This document shows positions 9,801 to 17,653 of a DNA stretch of 55,589 nucleotides, piece after piece (the first letter of the stretch is position 1; the number at the start of each line of letters is the position of its first letter). The stretch is taken from positions 1-55,589 of the IMG/VR virus record IMGVR_UViG_3300021090_000026; one strand, written 5' to 3'. Under the pieces are notes generated by a model. The model was given only the letters and a program-made list of their open reading frames with translations, was not told where the DNA came from and ran no database searches. Source of the stretch: a virus. The position numbers and the translations under genes are program-made.

Positions 9801-10276
9801 CGCAAGTTTCACCCGTTTACCAAATAGATCCAAGCGAAGCTCCCATGGACGATTCAAGATTTTCTATAGAATTCTCTCTGATAGATTCTCTGAACAAGGA
9901 TATCATCAATATCTTTTCCACTTTGGATGCTATCGACAACGCTCTAGGGTCACCAAACCTTGCTTTCGGTACCGACTATCCTGACCTCGAAGCGATCAGA
10001 ACGGTCTATTTCAATAGGTTGACTGAAAAGATCAATCTGAACAAATTCTTCGATATGTACAGATGGTTCGATGCATCTATCAGTTCATTTATCGAAAACA
10101 TCGTTCCTCGTAAGACAAAATACCTGGGAAGTAACTTCATCATCGAATCTCACATGCTAGAACGTCACAAAAAAGAATACTTTCACTCTGACATCTACGT
10201 GGGAGCGAACGACAGACATTCGATTACAAATGTCTTATTGCTACAGGAGATTTTCGGAACAATCGTGAAACACTAA
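6830..10276 (+). CDS. Large tail/baseplate protein with two LamG-like domains
   Basis: 1148 aa. Residues about 155-335 form a LamG/concanavalin-type domain: SSFTVEFQLYIP, GRFHHVAFVYNKNDG, YLTLYKNGSPI, GAMDEFRFFHSART and LKLYYKFNE. A second, weaker copy appears at about 660-895, ending in FNGQVAQMRFWSKNVSNVEW (856-875) and an aspartate/asparagine-rich turn. Between them is a helical stretch (520-600) with conserved-looking RVLVNLNEIIKSKGTQHSV. Such domains bind glycans in phage adhesins, so host-surface recognition or baseplate scaffolding is likely. The C-terminus is helical and charged (NIVPRKTKYLG). It is translated directly after the DNRLRE protein. Confidence 0.75.
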   Translation: MTFRNPLIPTNVDQGDLIDIVKNGRSVTMRGSDFSDTNSNSTSSFAYDPPSQGLKSTQQLNVDWSRFENHTFFNSAEVNTNVAFDKMINFFPFDGTRSEVESFFEKMTGFEKYIYDRFPKNNGFLFFSSSYIVVKDYTGGLFPEISKTRSGQSVLAPDSSFTVEFQLYIPTVTNDVQVVFQKIVGSDGITSFLTQSTNVTSALVGMCVTSGSATTSTSASFEKGRFHHVAFVYNKNDGTNYLTLYKNGSPISVSSANDINRIAMDSAPLTIGSGSQFRIGTQTFLPKEILSGAMDEFRFFHSARTSEQLTKNAYKSIFPTDDLKLYYKFNEPTGSFGASEADSINGIVLDSSGKSLHSFVTNFTQGLRSTGSLSVPMTYEKITLCPILFPGHPDVVNLNTSLLNSASIYDSINPNLITKLLPAHYIMQGREHAGLDSDMGPISNAYGGTNIPGKGKLGQTQLLLSMLYVWGKFFDEMKLYIDAFAKSEDVDYDPNKSAADHFLPLLFQKWGVKIPSFFVDSTIEQFIDAENLRPAISTDRNSLQYIQNQILRRVLVNLNEIIKSKGTQHSVRSFLRSMGFDPDNSFRIKEYGGPTRRNLSFSRESKSEIGKMLDFVSGGYVQTQGFFSSSKLETGFPESRVTHTFKSVFPPHGISANVNDGLWTSGSWSYEGLYRFPQGRPTPATQSLVRLQTTGALASALPGVIFNLLAISGTTAANTRIVLYGRTGFQPSITGVPLLTMQLTGSNIFDGENWNVSFGMSRNDEAQSLSSSYYLRAAKHNVGQITSYVTQTYFKELQGGFNPAASALCTITGSYNASGTFLAIGSASLPLGTNAAAYVYLNTSDATIPSEVRSTHFNGQVAQMRFWSKNVSNVEWNEHIKNPKSFGVQDPSANFNFAITPTGSFSRLRNDISMDQQGRTTNATGEILLQDYSQNNRHMTATSFPVNKQIFSPVIWNYDFISPNFDDGITNEKIRIRGYQSYNKVLETPWAQVSPVYQIDPSEAPMDDSRFSIEFSLIDSLNKDIINIFSTLDAIDNALGSPNLAFGTDYPDLEAIRTVYFNRLTEKINLNKFFDMYRWFDASISSFIENIVPRKTKYLGSNFIIESHMLERHKKEYFHSDIYVGANDRHSITNVLLLQEIFGTIVKH

Positions 10277-10277
10277 C

Positions 10278-11066
10278 ATGACTACTATTCCGTTTCTAGA
10301 AGGAAAAAATCCTCTCGACACTCCTGTTAGGACATATGTTTCTAACAGCATGAACACGTCAGCAGTCGATCCTTTTCGTCAAGGAATCGAACTGACGCAG
10401 GACAAACATTTTCAACAGGGAATCGCAAAAATCTGGTCGGGTATGCCAGGGCATGTTGTTGACTTGAACCAATACGGGCAAAGAGACGATGAGATTTTTC
10501 CGAATCAGAGATACTTCGAAGAGATCGCTAAGTTCAATCCTGTGCTCTATTTGACGGACTATTACTCTAACCAGCCCGTCGTCATAGATTCTGCTGTCAA
10601 TACAAACGAACATGGGTTCGACGGAATTATAGAACCCCTGACGATCAGAAAGGTAATAGCGTTCACATCTATCGATGCACCGTTCGAACCACATGGTACG
10701 AAAGCCAACCTAGAAAGTGGAAATTTCAACCTATTCAGAAATGCTGACCAGATCATCAGCAAATACAACTTCAAAGAAGTCTCTCTTGGTGATCATTGGT
10801 ACGAAGACAATGTCGACATGGTCGGTAGTATTCCAACGAACTTGGGATTCTGGCCCACGATTACGACGAGATTGTTAGGATTTGACGACTCTCAAATAAG
10901 GGATGGAGTTATACTTCCTATCTCTGCTAGTTTGGATATGCAGGAAGCTTTGAAAGGCATGCGACCACCGACAGAAAACTATTTGCCCACAAATATTTTC
11001 AGCACCGCGGCTTCCTTATATGATTATCGAGACTGGATCTACCCTGATCCCGTGAAGGTTACGTGA
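10278..11066 (+). CDS. Hypothetical tail/baseplate protein
   Basis: 262 aa; ATG one base after the stop of the LamG protein. Mixed alpha/beta composition with many aromatic residues and Asp (WYEDNVDMVGSIP, YDYRDWIYPDP). No recognised motif. The tight spacing with long structural neighbours on both sides argues for a virion component assembled with them. Confidence 0.65.
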   Translation: MTTIPFLEGKNPLDTPVRTYVSNSMNTSAVDPFRQGIELTQDKHFQQGIAKIWSGMPGHVVDLNQYGQRDDEIFPNQRYFEEIAKFNPVLYLTDYYSNQPVVIDSAVNTNEHGFDGIIEPLTIRKVIAFTSIDAPFEPHGTKANLESGNFNLFRNADQIISKYNFKEVSLGDHWYEDNVDMVGSIPTNLGFWPTITTRLLGFDDSQIRDGVILPISASLDMQEALKGMRPPTENYLPTNIFSTAASLYDYRDWIYPDPVKVT

Positions 11067-11072
11067 GACTAA

Positions 11073-14006
11073 ATGACGCTTAGGGACATTCGTACTAGAA
11101 AGAGATTACATGAACTCGATCGCACGAAAGCGAGCTATCCCACAGTAGCACGTACAGGAGACAAGAACAGAAATGGGAAATTTCCTCTCGTCTTCGACGA
11201 TACCAACACGGTCATTTTCAAATCAAATGCTTCGATCAGCTATCCCACCACATTCGAAACAGGAAGCAAATACCTTACAAGCGACCTACGAAGCGATATC
11301 ACAATTTTACGAACAGGAACTGTCAATCCATCTGCGGTCGATCCGTGGTTGGTAAGATCGTACACGTCAGAACCGCATGCCGCATTCAACGAAAACAAGA
11401 TTTTCGAATATGATATGCAAAATTCTAAGTTCTTTCTTACGGGATCTAAGAATGAAGATGTGGGGATGGGATTTACATCAAATCTTTCTAGCAAAACTAT
11501 AATTCGTTTTGATCTACCCATGGCATCGAGATATACATTGCTAGACACAACGGCTAGTGCGTACTACTACGACGTCTCTAGCCGAACGTTTGTCAGGATT
11601 CCCAATACGAACCAATATTCACCGGGTGGGGGACTCGGATTTAATGGCGACACTGTGAACCACCCACGAAATATTCCGCAACCTAGAGAAGAACTTCTTT
11701 TTGGACCTTTGGGGAAATATAGTTCGAATGTATTGAACATAGGAACGGTGTTGTCGCAAGCGCCTCCACCCCTGCGAGTTACAGAAGTATTCTTCAACAA
11801 TCTTGCTACAACAAATCTGAATCTAAGCACTACAACACCTAGCGCAAGTCACCAAATTTCTCTCAATACGATGATTAACCAACCATTTCTTCTTGAGAAA
11901 TGTGTTATTGAACTTCCTTTTGAAGCGGGACCTGGATGGTTCAACGACAGGACGATGGTTTCTTGTATCGACGAAAATGTCATTGATCCAGACTACTATA
12001 CAGATATCGGAGGTCCTGCGATCACTGTCGGATTATTCAATTCTTTCGGTACGACAAAAGATCTAATCTTGTCAGCGACTATCGTACCGTCTCCGGACAA
12101 CGTAAAAAGTCTAACTCTAAACAACGTCCACAATCCTCCTTTTTCGTCTTCTATCAGTAGAGTCATTAGAACTCCAAGCGGATTTGCTACCTTTTCGACG
12201 CCTGGTGTTGTTGTTAATCGTCCAAATACAACCACCCAGCAATTCAGCGGATCAGTCAAAATAGAAATTGAACCGTTCGCTTCTACGGGAATTAGCACGT
12301 TATTCCATCGATTAGCACCAGGGTTCGTAGAACAACTGTACTTTAATTCTTCGTTTGAAAGAAGCAGCATCTTCATCCAAACAGTATGTGGAAGAAGTAA
12401 AGTGGGTGGACTAGAAAACCTCACTGGAAGAACAATCTTTGGAAGAACAACCTCTACTCCCTCTTTTGTAGAAATTCCAAATCCAAGCCTTAGCCTTCAC
12501 GTCGCTTCAGGAACATCTGGAGTGAATGAAGACATCGTTTATTACACAACAGAAAAACACTCAAAAGCTCCGTACTTGCTATTTCCGCAAGACAAGTTGT
12601 TTCTGACCTTGTCGAAATATCGATCTGCGTTCGTCAGCTCATCCAATTTTTCTAATCCTCCATCTAGATCCCAAGCGACAAATGAACCAAACGCTTTGTA
12701 TTGGTTCTATCATTCGTCATCTCACGATGTCTCAATTCCCACCGGTACCATTCGGCTTACGCTTTACGGCAGCCTTGTACGAGAGAATTCAGAATTCCAT
12801 GACACGTTGAATTCTCGTCTTGATACCGAACAGATCCATGAGATGATTGGATCAGAACCGATAGTAGACGTGTTCGACGTATTCTATTCTACGGAACTTT
12901 CGGGTTCGACAATCGATCGATTCATGACGGGAAGTATTTTAACTAAAACTAGCCTCGCCCGACAAAGGGTGTTTAGTCTTTCTGGTATCGACGATACCAG
13001 AAAGACCTTGGTGAATGGAGAGAAGGGAGTTCCATTCGACGATGTTTCTTTAAGCAAGATGCTTACTCCTCGTGCTGAAATTGCCACAAATTTCAGAAAT
13101 ATCCAGTGTTCATCTTCCGAAGAAAGATTCTGGGATTCCATGGTCCCTAATATCATTGACATTACACGGATCAACAATGGCACGATTCAAGTGAACAGTT
13201 CTTTCGCTTCCACGCAGGTTTCGAACGAGATCAGCCTAGACACAGAATCAGCATCATGCGACAAAGTTTGGACGAAGTCCTTTCCTTTCGAATCGAAGTA
13301 TTCAACCGTTGCCCGAGTTAATCAGGACAAACTTAGATTCAAAATTTCGAATGATACAGTGTTCAGAAGTGTGGAAAACCAATTCACAATTGGTTTGCGT
13401 CCTGGAGTGGTCGGCGGAAGTCCAGCGGGAACTAACTTTTCTGACACATCACCGGCGAATTTTAGGGACCATAAAGACACGACGGGATATTCCACTCTTC
13501 AAACTGGATTGTTGACAACAGATCTGTTCAAAATCTACTTTGGTATTGGTGATCTCAATACAATGTATTCGTCATCGCTAGGGGCAGGATACATCGGCTC
13601 TACTCAACTCGCGTCATATCGAGTGAAAGCTCACGATCAAACTCAAAACTGGGACTATCTCCACAAACCCCTGATCAGAGGATGGAAATATGGTCTTGCT
13701 TCAGGTTTACCCTTATTCACGAAGGCAGTTTTCGCAAGAAACAGATACGGATTCATGAGAGACATGCTTGAACAAAGAATTGATACGAAATTCTTAGCTC
13801 AAGGAATGAACATTAGAGCAACTGACTCTGTCATTAGGGTCCGCTTCGTAAATTCTAGCGGGGACTCCGTTCGTCCAGAAGAAACATTCTCTTCCAATCT
13901 CAGTTTGGAAGTGACTTCATCTTTGCCGTATTTCGACGACGAAGTTAGAAACAGAGAAGAACCCATTGCATTCGCAAGGGCTAACCAAAGCATCGTGGTG
14001 ATCTGA
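11073..14006 (+). CDS. Large beta-rich tail protein of unknown family
   Basis: 977 aa, Ser/Thr/Asn/Phe-rich and almost free of cysteine, as in trimeric fibre or baseplate proteins. N-terminal 40 residues are charged (LRDIRTRKRLHELDRTKAS) and could anchor it; the C-terminal 130 residues (KPLIRGWKYGLASG, FARNRYGFMRDMLEQRID) resemble a conserved structural end module. The stop overlaps the fibre gene start by one base (TGATG), so the two are translationally coupled. No enzymatic motif is seen. Confidence 0.7.
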   Translation: MTLRDIRTRKRLHELDRTKASYPTVARTGDKNRNGKFPLVFDDTNTVIFKSNASISYPTTFETGSKYLTSDLRSDITILRTGTVNPSAVDPWLVRSYTSEPHAAFNENKIFEYDMQNSKFFLTGSKNEDVGMGFTSNLSSKTIIRFDLPMASRYTLLDTTASAYYYDVSSRTFVRIPNTNQYSPGGGLGFNGDTVNHPRNIPQPREELLFGPLGKYSSNVLNIGTVLSQAPPPLRVTEVFFNNLATTNLNLSTTTPSASHQISLNTMINQPFLLEKCVIELPFEAGPGWFNDRTMVSCIDENVIDPDYYTDIGGPAITVGLFNSFGTTKDLILSATIVPSPDNVKSLTLNNVHNPPFSSSISRVIRTPSGFATFSTPGVVVNRPNTTTQQFSGSVKIEIEPFASTGISTLFHRLAPGFVEQLYFNSSFERSSIFIQTVCGRSKVGGLENLTGRTIFGRTTSTPSFVEIPNPSLSLHVASGTSGVNEDIVYYTTEKHSKAPYLLFPQDKLFLTLSKYRSAFVSSSNFSNPPSRSQATNEPNALYWFYHSSSHDVSIPTGTIRLTLYGSLVRENSEFHDTLNSRLDTEQIHEMIGSEPIVDVFDVFYSTELSGSTIDRFMTGSILTKTSLARQRVFSLSGIDDTRKTLVNGEKGVPFDDVSLSKMLTPRAEIATNFRNIQCSSSEERFWDSMVPNIIDITRINNGTIQVNSSFASTQVSNEISLDTESASCDKVWTKSFPFESKYSTVARVNQDKLRFKISNDTVFRSVENQFTIGLRPGVVGGSPAGTNFSDTSPANFRDHKDTTGYSTLQTGLLTTDLFKIYFGIGDLNTMYSSSLGAGYIGSTQLASYRVKAHDQTQNWDYLHKPLIRGWKYGLASGLPLFTKAVFARNRYGFMRDMLEQRIDTKFLAQGMNIRATDSVIRVRFVNSSGDSVRPEETFSSNLSLEVTSSLPYFDDEVRNREEPIAFARANQSIVVI

Positions 14007-15058
14007 TGGTTCTTCGAGTTGAAGATATCAAGAAAAATCTCTGGATCATTGTCAAAGATAATCGTAGCGGCGAAGTCCAAACTGTTGTACATCTTAATGA
14101 TACAAAAATCGGAACGACATCTAGTTCTAGGGATTTTGAAGTCACAGGAGAACTAACTTCTAGAGATGTCACAGTTGCAAGAGACATATCTGTCGCCGGT
14201 AGGAGCATGGGGTCTTTAGACTTCGTTCCCATCGTTTCCACAGGAAGGCTGACTCTAACATCTGCTGTTCCCATCACGACTACCGACGTTGTTTCAGGCA
14301 GTACGTTGTACTACACCCCGTCTGCCGGAGCTCAGATCACATTATGGGATGGTTCTGCGTGGAGATTGATTTCTTTCGAAGAAAAATCTCTTCCGGTCAA
14401 CACGTTAGCAGCTAACACCAATGTCGATATCTTCGGATACTTCAACGACACTACACTTAGTTTAGAATACGGAAGTGCTTGGACTAGTAATACATTAAGA
14501 TCAGAGGAAATTAGTCTTTTCAATGGGGTTATGTGTAAAACAACAAACCCAACACGTAGATACATTGGATCTATCAGAACTACCGCATCTGGATTTTTTG
14601 AAGATTCAATCTCTAAGAGATTTGTTTGGAATGCCTACAATCAAGTTCCAAGGATTCTTCAAATTTTTGAATCGACAGATTCATGGACTTATAACACAGC
14701 AGCATTCAGACCCTCGCGCGGCACGACAAATAATTGTTTTGAATACATTGCTGGTGATGTTGCGACCGCTCTTCGTGCGCAAGCTTTTTCGCTGGCGTCA
14801 TGTACAGCTGGGCTTTCGTACGCAGCTTCTGGCATCGGAATAGATTCTACCACAGTGAACAGCGCACAAACGTGGGGAGCAAACGTAACGACCGTAGCAT
14901 TCGTACTAATTTCAACGTATAAAGGATATCTGTCTGCCGGCTATCATACTATTACATGGCTCGAATGTGGTGGTGGTGTTGCCACCCTGTCTTTCTATGG
15001 AGATGTTGGGCAACCTACGTTATACCAGTTTGGGATGTACGGCGAAATTATGGGTTGA
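14006..15058 (+). CDS. Tail fibre / receptor-binding protein
   Basis: 350 aa. The N-terminus (VLRVEDIKKNLWIIVKDNRSG) looks like an attachment domain. The middle has repeated VTGELTSRDVTVARDISVAG, then the segment LWDGSAWR (113-120) leading to TTNPTRRYIGSIRTTASGFF (172-191) and RFVWNAYNQVPR. The order 'liquid-like strand, DGSAWR, NTNxD, TRRYxGTIRTT, KRFVWNxYN' is a recurrent C-terminal fibre module that I recall from many phage receptor-binding proteins. It is the last gene of the virion run, as expected for a fibre tip. Confidence 0.75.
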   Translation: MVLRVEDIKKNLWIIVKDNRSGEVQTVVHLNDTKIGTTSSSRDFEVTGELTSRDVTVARDISVAGRSMGSLDFVPIVSTGRLTLTSAVPITTTDVVSGSTLYYTPSAGAQITLWDGSAWRLISFEEKSLPVNTLAANTNVDIFGYFNDTTLSLEYGSAWTSNTLRSEEISLFNGVMCKTTNPTRRYIGSIRTTASGFFEDSISKRFVWNAYNQVPRILQIFESTDSWTYNTAAFRPSRGTTNNCFEYIAGDVATALRAQAFSLASCTAGLSYAASGIGIDSTTVNSAQTWGANVTTVAFVLISTYKGYLSAGYHTITWLECGGGVATLSFYGDVGQPTLYQFGMYGEIMG

Positions 15059-15073
15059 AAAAACCCATAAAAA
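15050..15073 (+). terminator. Hairpin at the end of the virion operon
   Basis: Stem TATGGGTT / AACCCATA with an A-rich loop spans the fibre stop codon. It has no following U tract on the plus strand, so it may be an RNA 3'-end stabiliser or weak terminator rather than a classical one. Confidence 0.35.
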
Positions 15074-15136
15074 TGCCCTCTGGCGTCTGATACATCATAT
15101 CGCGCCATAGCTATTATCTAATAGAGGGACTTCTAA

Positions 15137-15931
15137 ATGAATCGATACGTTACATTGCTTCTGCTTGCCTGGGTTTCTGTCGTCGGAGGGTGCATGCACC
15201 ATACCGAAGTCCGGGTCCCTCTCCCCACCCAGACGAAATCTCAGACAGTGGCCTTGGTAGAAACCATCGAAGGCCACGTTCAGGTGGGTTGCACCGGAGT
15301 GTGGGTCAACGAAGATACGATCCTCACAGCTCGCCACTGCATTGAAGGTTCAGCCAAATTGCACTGGTTGCTCAAGATTGAAGACCCTGTCGACCGATTC
15401 ATCGCGATGTTGACACATCAAGTTCCGGAGTTCGAAGACAAGCAACTCGTTGGAGAAAACGCTTACTACATTGTCGAGAGCGAAGTTACCAACGTGGGAG
15501 AGAATCCGAAGACCACGCATGCTGGGAAGGTCATAGCGGTCAGCAAAGAAAAAGATCTTGCCATCATCAAGACGGTTGGACCTCATCCTGTCCATCTCTC
15601 TGCGGCAATAGTGACATCCGTTCCCGAAACGGGAGCAGATGTTGTAGTCGTCGGCCATACTAGGGGGCTGTACTACACGTACATGAAGGGAACCGTCTCC
15701 AATGTGAGGCAGTCTCTGTCAGATGAGGAAGAGATTTTGGGACCGTACGTCCAGATCATCGCTCCGATCTGGTACGGCAATTCTGGTGGTGGAGCATTTA
15801 CCACGTCGGGGGATCTGATTGGCATCGCATCGTTCATGGTCGAGGCGCCGAACCAAGGATTCTTCATTCACCCAGAAACCATCAGGAAGTTCCTCGAGGC
15901 GAGTAAGATCACGTACAAAGTTTCCCGGTGA
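15137..15931 (+). CDS. Lipoprotein trypsin-like serine protease (S1/HtrA-type fold)
   Basis: 264 aa with its own ribosome-binding site (GAGGG, 9 bases upstream). A signal peptide MNRYVTLLLLAWVSVVGG ends at a lipobox Cys (residue 19), predicting lipid anchoring in the host envelope. The catalytic triad is visible: His in LTARHCIEG, Asp in KEKDLAIIK, Ser in WYGNSGGGAF; the oxyanion glycines are intact. There is no PDZ domain. It stands alone on the plus strand between the virion operon and a terminator cluster, and so could act in the infected cell (envelope remodelling, degradation of a host surface or defence protein) rather than in the virion. Confidence 0.85.
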   Translation: MNRYVTLLLLAWVSVVGGCMHHTEVRVPLPTQTKSQTVALVETIEGHVQVGCTGVWVNEDTILTARHCIEGSAKLHWLLKIEDPVDRFIAMLTHQVPEFEDKQLVGENAYYIVESEVTNVGENPKTTHAGKVIAVSKEKDLAIIKTVGPHPVHLSAAIVTSVPETGADVVVVGHTRGLYYTYMKGTVSNVRQSLSDEEEILGPYVQIIAPIWYGNSGGGAFTTSGDLIGIASFMVEAPNQGFFIHPETIRKFLEASKITYKVSR

Positions 15932-15952
15932 ATGACATCAGATCACCTCAAA

Positions 15953-16007
15953 TTCATACCATGTAAAAACCAATGTTTCATGGTATGGAAGGGCCTGGAA
16001 GGCCTTC
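15953..16007 (+). terminator. Two adjacent hairpins after the protease gene
   Basis: First hairpin: CATACCATG / CATGGTATG (15955-15963 with 15979-15987). Second: GAAGG(g)CC / GGCCTTC (15988-16007). Neither is followed by a long T run; together they probably protect or end the protease transcript. Confidence 0.45.
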
Positions 16008-16019
16008 AGGGTGGCATGG

Positions 16020-16050
16020 TTGACAATCAAAACCTAATTCCTGGTATACT
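16020..16050 (+). promoter_or_regulatory. Candidate promoter of a small RNA
   Basis: Consensus -35 TTGACA (16020-16025) and extended -10 TGGTATACT (hexamer 16045-16050). The 19-bp spacer is long, but the extended -10 would compensate. No open reading frame follows before the terminator. Confidence 0.5.
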
Positions 16051-16056
16051 CAGATA

Positions 16057-16147
16057 ACCCAAAAATATTTCCGTAGATACAGAAGGTTTGGTAGGTTAAA
16101 GTACAAACGTCCGAGCAGGAGAACCCTGCTCGGACGTTTCGTTTTTC
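16057..16147 (+). ncRNA. Candidate phage small RNA
   Basis: From the predicted start near 16057 to the terminator the transcript would be about 90 nt. It has no start codon with a ribosome-binding site and no reading frame of useful length. The 5' half is A/U-rich and unpaired; the 3' half is the terminator stem. Existence is inferred only from the promoter-terminator pair. The alternative is a simple boundary element that stops stray plus-strand transcription. Confidence 0.4.
16105..16147 (+). terminator. Strong rho-independent terminator
   Basis: Perfect 15-bp stem AAACGTCCGAGCAGG / CCTGCTCGGACGTTT with a 5-nt loop, followed by CGTTTTTC. It separates the plus-strand virion side from the minus-strand genes that start to end here at 16157. 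Confidence 0.9.
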
Positions 16148-16156
16148 TTGGTGCAG

Positions 16157-16785
16157 CTACTTGATGATGACTCTGTTTCTTCTTTGTTTGTTCATCGTAG
16201 TCATACGTTCACTAAGAGTTTTTCTATGTTCTGGAGACATGCCTCTCGCAAGATGTGTTGTTCTAATAGCTTCTTTAGATTTTTCTGAATGTTTCCAGCC
16301 CTTTCGGGCTCTATTTGCCGCGCGGATTTTTTCTTTACCTTCTGGACTTTGTTCTTTACCAAACCGAGGATTGTTTTCTCCACTAAGCAATTTAGACAAT
16401 AGCATTTTATGTTCAACACTTAGTGCCCCGCGAACGCATCTCAATTTATTTTTTGATTCTTCTGTGTGGTAGTGCCCTTTAAATCCTAAAGAAATCCGAC
16501 CGCCGGGTTCTTGGTTGTATCCTACAGAATAATTTTGACTGTTCAACAGTTTGATCAATACAGTTTCTGTATCGTTAGCTGTTTGTACATTATCACAAAC
16601 AGCAAGTAATTCTATTCGAAGTTGAAATTTTTGTATTTTCGAATTGCGCAGTAAAATCGTCGCTTAAGATCTCTACGAGCAGAATAGAAATGTTCCTGTA
16701 GACGCTTGCGAATTGTTTTCTTTGTTGCGCCAACGTATATTTTTCCATTAGCGACGTTCGTGATCAGGTAAATCGAATAGATCAT
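16157..16785 (-). pseudogene. Frameshifted GIY-YIG homing endonuclease
   Basis: The ATG at 16785 opens a GIY-YIG domain: IYSIYLITNVANGKIYVGAT, RKRLQEHF and a short helix, ending at TAG (16612-16614) after 57 codons. The natural continuation is in another frame from 16612: ELLAVCDNVQT, TVLIKLLNSQ, VGYNQEPGGR, then two NUMOD3-like repeats (HTEESKNKLRCVRG and SPEGKEKIRAANRARKG). Joining the two frames gives a typical full-length enzyme of about 209 aa, so one base has been lost near 16612-16620. The 5' end overlaps the upstream gene by 38 bp. It may be decaying, or the base may be a sequencing error. Confidence 0.8.
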
Positions 16786-17170
16786 TCTTGACAGCCTTTA
16801 TAACTTCAAAAATGACCTCCGGTAAACTATCAGCTAACGTTTTATATACTGGCCATGATTTTCCAATCAATCGAAAACATGTCCCGTACGAAAGACGTCC
16901 TAGTTCTTCGACAACAGAATAGTTCATAGAAGAATAAAAAATCGAACAGTAAAAAAGAGACCAATCACCGATTTTGAGGAACTCAAAAAAATCTCCAGAC
17001 TGGATTGCGTTCGCGTAAGTTAGCACAATAGAGTCTTTCGAAAGATCTTTTGCAGAGGGCTTGTGCATTTCGTAAAGCACATTCGCCACGTACGCACGCA
17101 GCGTCTCGTCGAACGGTGTCGTTCTCAGTACGTGGTAAACCCAATCTTTCGAAGGACAAAAAACCGTCAT
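16748..17170 (-). CDS. Hypothetical protein, complete copy of a partly duplicated gene
   Basis: 140 aa; the ATG at 17170 overlaps the stop of the preceding short gene as ATGA and is preferred over an upstream GTG. It is helical and has KDWVYHVLRT, RAYVANVLYEM, IVLTYANAI and LKIGDWSLFYCSIF. The order 'LGDxSLFxSxxF ... VxELGRLxY ... VxxxLADxxPEV' resembles a family of uncharacterised bacterial/phage helical proteins, a weak recollection. The first half repeats the upstream 60-aa gene. Confidence 0.6.
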   Translation of the reverse strand: MTVFCPSKDWVYHVLRTTPFDETLRAYVANVLYEMHKPSAKDLSKDSIVLTYANAIQSGDFFEFLKIGDWSLFYCSIFYSSMNYSVVEELGRLSYGTCFRLIGKSWPVYKTLADSLPEVIFEVIKAVKNDLFDLPDHERR

Positions 17171-17349
17171 GGGGTAGGTCTGCTTGCGCACGAGCACGCG
17201 TATGCGAGAACAGTCGAATTAATCTGAAATTCTTGCGAACGCAATAAAGAAACGAACACGCCCACAACGTAGGCCTTTGTCGTTTCTCGAATCGAAAGTG
17301 GATTTACTATCTGGACGAACCAGTCAGTGGATTCCCGAAGAAGGATCAC
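17167..17349 (-). CDS. Truncated tandem copy of the downstream helical gene
   Basis: 60 aa. STDWFVQIVNPLSIRETTKA and AYVVGV ... NSTVLAYACSCAS align with SKDWVYHVLRTTPFDETLRA and AYVANV ... KDSIVLTYANAIQS of the next gene, and the rest of that protein is missing. The overlaps at both ends (26 bp upstream, ATGA downstream) suggest it is still translated. It may be a remnant of an incomplete duplication or a one-domain version. Confidence 0.5.
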   Translation of the reverse strand: MILLRESTDWFVQIVNPLSIRETTKAYVVGVFVSLLRSQEFQINSTVLAYACSCASRPTP

Positions 17350-17653
17350 TTTCCTCTTTCTTCGAGTACTGCTTGGTCTTTTTCTCCACGGGTTTTTCTT
17401 CTACTGCTGCCGTGCCCATCGTATTGTCAGGCACGTTTGGTACTACCGTCGCTGGATCGATGCGAACTTGGGTGGGAGCATCGGCCCGTGTATGAGCTTT
17501 CGGTAGAGGGATATCAACCACTCCATCGTTCTTCTCACACCACGCGTGAATTTCATTCAGAGATGTCATTCCCATCTGGGACATCCACTCCTGCAGCGTT
17601 TGCTTTCTCCTTCTCAGGAGCTCTGCCAGTGATGTTTTTGCTTTCCAAACCAT
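17324..17653 (-). CDS. Hypothetical protein with helical N-terminus and acidic/lysine tail
   Basis: 109 aa. Residues 1-45 are a helix-turn-like segment (KTSLAELLRRRKQTLQEWMS, EIHAWCEKN); the remainder is Pro/Thr/Lys-rich and probably unstructured. It overlaps by 101 bp the downstream-frame end of the sigma factor region, an unusually long overlap that makes one of the two frames suspect near 17600. Confidence 0.5.
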   Translation of the reverse strand: MVWKAKTSLAELLRRRKQTLQEWMSQMGMTSLNEIHAWCEKNDGVVDIPLPKAHTRADAPTQVRIDPATVVPNVPDNTMGTAAVEEKPVEKKTKQYSKKEESDPSSGIH

